DNA of 64,000 bases from Saccharofermentans sp. Its GTDB lineage: Bacteria > Bacillota > Clostridia > Saccharofermentanales > Saccharofermentanaceae. The stretch spans positions 87,409 to 151,408 of the forward strand of contig JAILNR010000009.1 in assembly GCA_024691325.1 (NCBI GenBank). The letters are read 5' to 3'. Positions 60,993 through 64,000 of the stretch are shown here, piece after piece. Positions within the stretch are counted from its first letter, which is position 1, and each line of letters starts with the position of its first letter. Under the pieces are notes generated by a model. It made no database searches. It saw only the letters and a list, made by a program, of their open reading frames with translations, and was not told the DNA's origin. The translations under genes and the position numbers were made by a program.

Positions 60993-62498
60993 ATGAAGAC
61001 CCGTAAGAATACTATTACTGCAGTTTTTCTTATTTCAGTTTTGGTTATGTTGACAGCATGTTTCAGTGCCAAATCTAAATTGGACAGCCTTGTATCAGCA
61101 AAAAAATACAACGAAGCTATCCAGTACTATCTTGAAAAGAAAGATGATATATCCAGGGACGAAGCCAAAGAATCTTTTACTAAAGCGTTAGATCAGATGT
61201 ATCAGGACTACTTAAAAGGTAAAGTTGAAATCAATGATATTGCGAATTATCTCAATGATCTTGAGAAGTTAAACTCCGGTGAGATCTATGAATATGGTCG
61301 AAACACATACTTAAAAGTATATGCCGTTGAAAAGTCAAAAGAAGCCTTTGTCGATGCCGAATTCGCGTATAAAGACGGGCAATATGAAAGGGCAATAGGC
61401 CTTTATAAGCAAGTTGTCAGCGATGATACGAACTATGAGATCGCTCAGAAAAATATAGCTGAATGTATAAAGGAGTATAAGAAGCTAAAGGTAGCGGAAG
61501 CCGAAGAGTTTGCACATAACGGTGATTACAAAAATCCGATCCAGCTCCTTAGACAGGTTGCTTCTTTGATCGGTGATGATAGTGAGATTAACAGTCTCAT
61601 TGTCTCATACCAGTCGAAACTGGAAGAGCAAGTTGTGAGCAACGCTGAATCTTTGATCAATGAAGGAAAGTACGATGAGGCCATCGAGCTTATCAACGAA
61701 AACCAGGATGCGTTTTCTGACAGTAAAAAGTTTGAAGAAGCAAAAAACACTATTACTGAAAAGGTTGTAGAGAAGGAGTTATCCGATTCAAAAGTTGCAG
61801 GCCTTATCTCTGACGGTATGTTTGAAAAGGCGTTAGAATCTATTAATTCCATCAAAGAAAAGTATCCTGATTCCAAATTGATCGAAAAGACCTACAAAGA
61901 TGCTGCTGAACAATATGTTAAGCAGGAACTTGCTAAGATCGAAGAACTTATGAGTAAATCGGATTATGATGCTGCATACGATGAGTGTGAAAAAGCTCTT
62001 GAAAAGGTGCCTGATTCTGAAGAGATAAAGAGTAAGATGGCTTACGCTGGAGAAAGAAAGCCAACAGATCTAATGGATCGTTTTCTGGCTGTTAATGCCG
62101 AAAGCGGCGCAGAAGTGATAAAAATCAATAAAGAAAATACCTTTACTGATAAATCAAATGTTAAGTATTCAAAAAATGCTCTGGATTATGAGTTTTGTGG
62201 TGCCTGGTTTAGAATTGAAAGAGTAGCAAACGCTGAGTTCAAATTAGACAAGAAATACAAATCATTAAGAACTGCAGCTGTACTTGCTTGTTCATTAAAG
62301 AAAGATGATAAAGCGTATATACGAATTTACGGCGATAACAAGTTATTAGTTAAGAAGAAAATTGATAATCATACTACGGCTGACAACATTATTGAGGTTG
62401 ATGTAAGTAATGTTGAAATATTGAAAATTGAAATCAGTTATACGGCTCCTACTATGAATAGTATTGCAGTCGTTAATTCAAAACTGGATAAGAAGTAA
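60993..62498 (+). CDS. Lipoprotein with TPR-like helical repeats
   Basis: Lipobox VMLTACF; SAKKYNEAIQYYLEKKD, GQYERAIGLYKQVV, GKYDEAIELI repeats; GGAGG SD before ATG 60993 (ORF track start 60963 lies in the hairpin). Confidence 0.75.
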   Translation: MKTRKNTITAVFLISVLVMLTACFSAKSKLDSLVSAKKYNEAIQYYLEKKDDISRDEAKESFTKALDQMYQDYLKGKVEINDIANYLNDLEKLNSGEIYEYGRNTYLKVYAVEKSKEAFVDAEFAYKDGQYERAIGLYKQVVSDDTNYEIAQKNIAECIKEYKKLKVAEAEEFAHNGDYKNPIQLLRQVASLIGDDSEINSLIVSYQSKLEEQVVSNAESLINEGKYDEAIELINENQDAFSDSKKFEEAKNTITEKVVEKELSDSKVAGLISDGMFEKALESINSIKEKYPDSKLIEKTYKDAAEQYVKQELAKIEELMSKSDYDAAYDECEKALEKVPDSEEIKSKMAYAGERKPTDLMDRFLAVNAESGAEVIKINKENTFTDKSNVKYSKNALDYEFCGAWFRIERVANAEFKLDKKYKSLRTAAVLACSLKKDDKAYIRIYGDNKLLVKKKIDNHTTADNIIEVDVSNVEILKIEISYTAPTMNSIAVVNSKLDKK

Positions 62499-62549
62499 AG
62501 CTAATTTGGGGAAATTGAAGAGTTGTTGCACTTAACGCGGAGGTAATAC

Positions 62550-62612
62550 ATGATAATACGCCTTGAAGAAATGTATAAATCAGTTAATAACTGGAGAAGA
62601 GATAATCGGTAG
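62550..62612 (+). CDS. Possible 20-aa small protein MIIRLEEMYKSVNNWRRDNR
   Basis: GCGGAGGTAATAC SD before ATG; terminator about 35 nt downstream. Confidence 0.3.
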   Translation: MIIRLEEMYKSVNNWRRDNR

Positions 62613-62646
62613 AGTATTGTATTAATATATTTGAATTATTGAAAAG

Positions 62647-62671
62647 AAGCTGTCCTTGTGACAGCTTTTTT
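62647..62671 (+). terminator. Rho-independent terminator
   Basis: AAGCTGTC-CTTGT-GACAGCTT-TTTTG. Confidence 0.8.
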
Positions 62672-63018
62672 GTTGCTCCGCAATTCGAATCGTTTACTTG
62701 AAACATCATCGGCTACTGCCTTTCTATCTTTTTATTCCATTTACTGCCATCTCCGTTAATGGTTAGGCTCCATTATATTACGCGCCGCGAACCCGTAAAG
62801 ACTAAATGGTACTCGCTATGCTCGGCCTTTACAGAACCGCTTAAAACGCTTCATTTCATTTGAGCCATAACCCCAAACGGCGACGGCTTTAAACGGAAAT
62901 ACAGAAAAGACAGAAAGGAGGCGATGCCTATGATTGTTTCAAACGATTCGAAAGATTAACCCCACCAGCTCCGGCATTACCGGAAATATCTACCATTAAT
63001 TTTCAGGAGGAAATCAAA

Positions 63019-63927
63019 ATGTTATTTTCAGAGTTTAAGAATTATGCCACAGAGAACATCATCAACTATCTCACATCCGACTATGAGGGTGCAGAGATGT
63101 CAATCAGCACTATCCGCAAGTCAAACGGATACGAATACGAAGCCTTGAGAATCAACAAGAAGGGTGAGAAGTGCAGCATCATTCCCGCACTTGACCTCAC
63201 AAGAGCCTATAAGGAATATCAGAAGGGTGCAGACCTTGACGAGATCCTCGCTAAACTCGCAGATATTCGTATGAACGCAAAACTCAGCGGTTTTGACAAG
63301 GAGTCAATTCTTACTTTTGACGGTATCAAGGACAAAATCCTTCCGAGACTTATCAATACGGCAAGCAACGCTGATTATCTCGCAGACAAGCCTCATTTTG
63401 AAATTGCAGACCTTTCAGTAATGTTTGCAGTAAGAGTAGAAGAATCTTCCGATGGTGTTGCAGACGCTCCAATAGATAACAACCTCATGAATCTTTGGAA
63501 CGTAAGCGTTGAAGATATTAAGGAATCAGCATTTGCAAACATCTCAAATCAGACTCCTGTGTTTATGAGCATTGAAAAGGCACTTTTTGAAAGCAACCTT
63601 GATAATTCATTCGACCTCGAGACCGCAGACCCGATGAATGATGAAATGCCGTTCTACATCTTGAGCAACAGACAGAAGGTTCACGGAGCAAGCATTATCT
63701 TTAACAAGTCCTTAATGGCAAAGATAGCCGAGAAGCTTGGAAAATACTATATCCTTCCTTCATCCATCCACGAAGTCCTTATAGTCCCGGCTACTTTAGG
63801 CAGAAATGCAAAAGAACTTGCTGAAATCGTAAGGAACGTAAATGCCGAATCAGTACCGCCACAGGAGAGACTTTCAGATAACATTTATGAGTTTGATATC
63901 GAAGACGAGACAATTAAGATAGCATAA
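63019..63927 (+). CDS. DUF5688 family protein
   Basis: MLFSEFKNYATENIINYL...ALDLTRAYKEYQKGADLDEILAKLADI typical of DUF5688; AGGAGG SD. Confidence 0.75.
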   Translation: MLFSEFKNYATENIINYLTSDYEGAEMSISTIRKSNGYEYEALRINKKGEKCSIIPALDLTRAYKEYQKGADLDEILAKLADIRMNAKLSGFDKESILTFDGIKDKILPRLINTASNADYLADKPHFEIADLSVMFAVRVEESSDGVADAPIDNNLMNLWNVSVEDIKESAFANISNQTPVFMSIEKALFESNLDNSFDLETADPMNDEMPFYILSNRQKVHGASIIFNKSLMAKIAEKLGKYYILPSSIHEVLIVPATLGRNAKELAEIVRNVNAESVPPQERLSDNIYEFDIEDETIKIA

Positions 63928-63933
63928 CTCAAA

Positions 63934-63960
63934 AGAGAGGGGGCAACCCCTCTCTTCTTT
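63934..63960 (+). terminator. Rho-independent terminator
   Basis: AGAGAGGGG-GCAA-CCCCTCTCT then TCTTT. Confidence 0.7.
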
Positions 63961-64000
63961 ACTCTTCAACGCCAGGCACGCCGCCTTCGGCGGCGTGATC

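Larger units (their letters stand above)
55316..64000. mobile_element. Integrative mobilizable/conjugative element, left part, inserted at the 3' end of tRNA-Arg(CCT); right end outside the window
   Basis: tRNA followed by tyrosine integrase, MobV-like relaxase, VirD4-like coupling protein, DUF5688 protein. Confidence 0.82.

Noticed and set aside
63965-64000. GC-rich hairpin CACGCCGCCTTCGGCGGCGTG at the window end
   Set aside because: Cut by the window edge; cannot tell terminator from element repeat

Overview
The window reads as a chromosomal segment of a Clostridia-like Firmicute (inferred from gene content). About 55 kb is backbone, followed by the left end of an integrated mobile element at a tRNA-Arg(CCT) gene (about 55.3 kb to beyond the window end). 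Backbone: amino-acid ABC transporter; T-box-controlled ilvB-ilvN-ilvC-ilvD; HD-GYP protein; CPBP protease; YunG/NimA-like fusion, DHH and DUF815 genes; group-B-like [FeFe]-hydrogenase; GH3 glycosidase; lipoproteins; MntP-ZIP fusion; HEPN/RES protein; sugar ABC transporter; rimP-nusA-ylxR-ylxQ-infB-rbfA-nrnA-truB-ribF-lgt-rodA; PadR/DUF1700; an HPr-like protein lacking the active-site His; a BcrA-type ABC transporter; rpoD with about 29 AAPAKK repeats; and an Rnf-like cluster without visible A/B/E subunits. Mobile element: tyrosine integrase, MobV-like relaxase, VirD4/TraG coupling protein, several strongly structured non-coding regions, a repeat-type lipoprotein and a DUF5688 protein. Best candidates for something undescribed: (1) the divergent Rnf-like cluster directly downstream of rpoD; (2) the sigma factor with a histone-H1-like repeat tail and a possible ACG start; (3) a promoter-hairpin-terminator RNA locus at about 60.83-60.98 kb; (4) the structured leader/possible antisense RNA upstream of the coupling protein; (5) the MntP-ZIP single-chain fusion. 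Family assignments come from motif recognition by eye; no database search was run.
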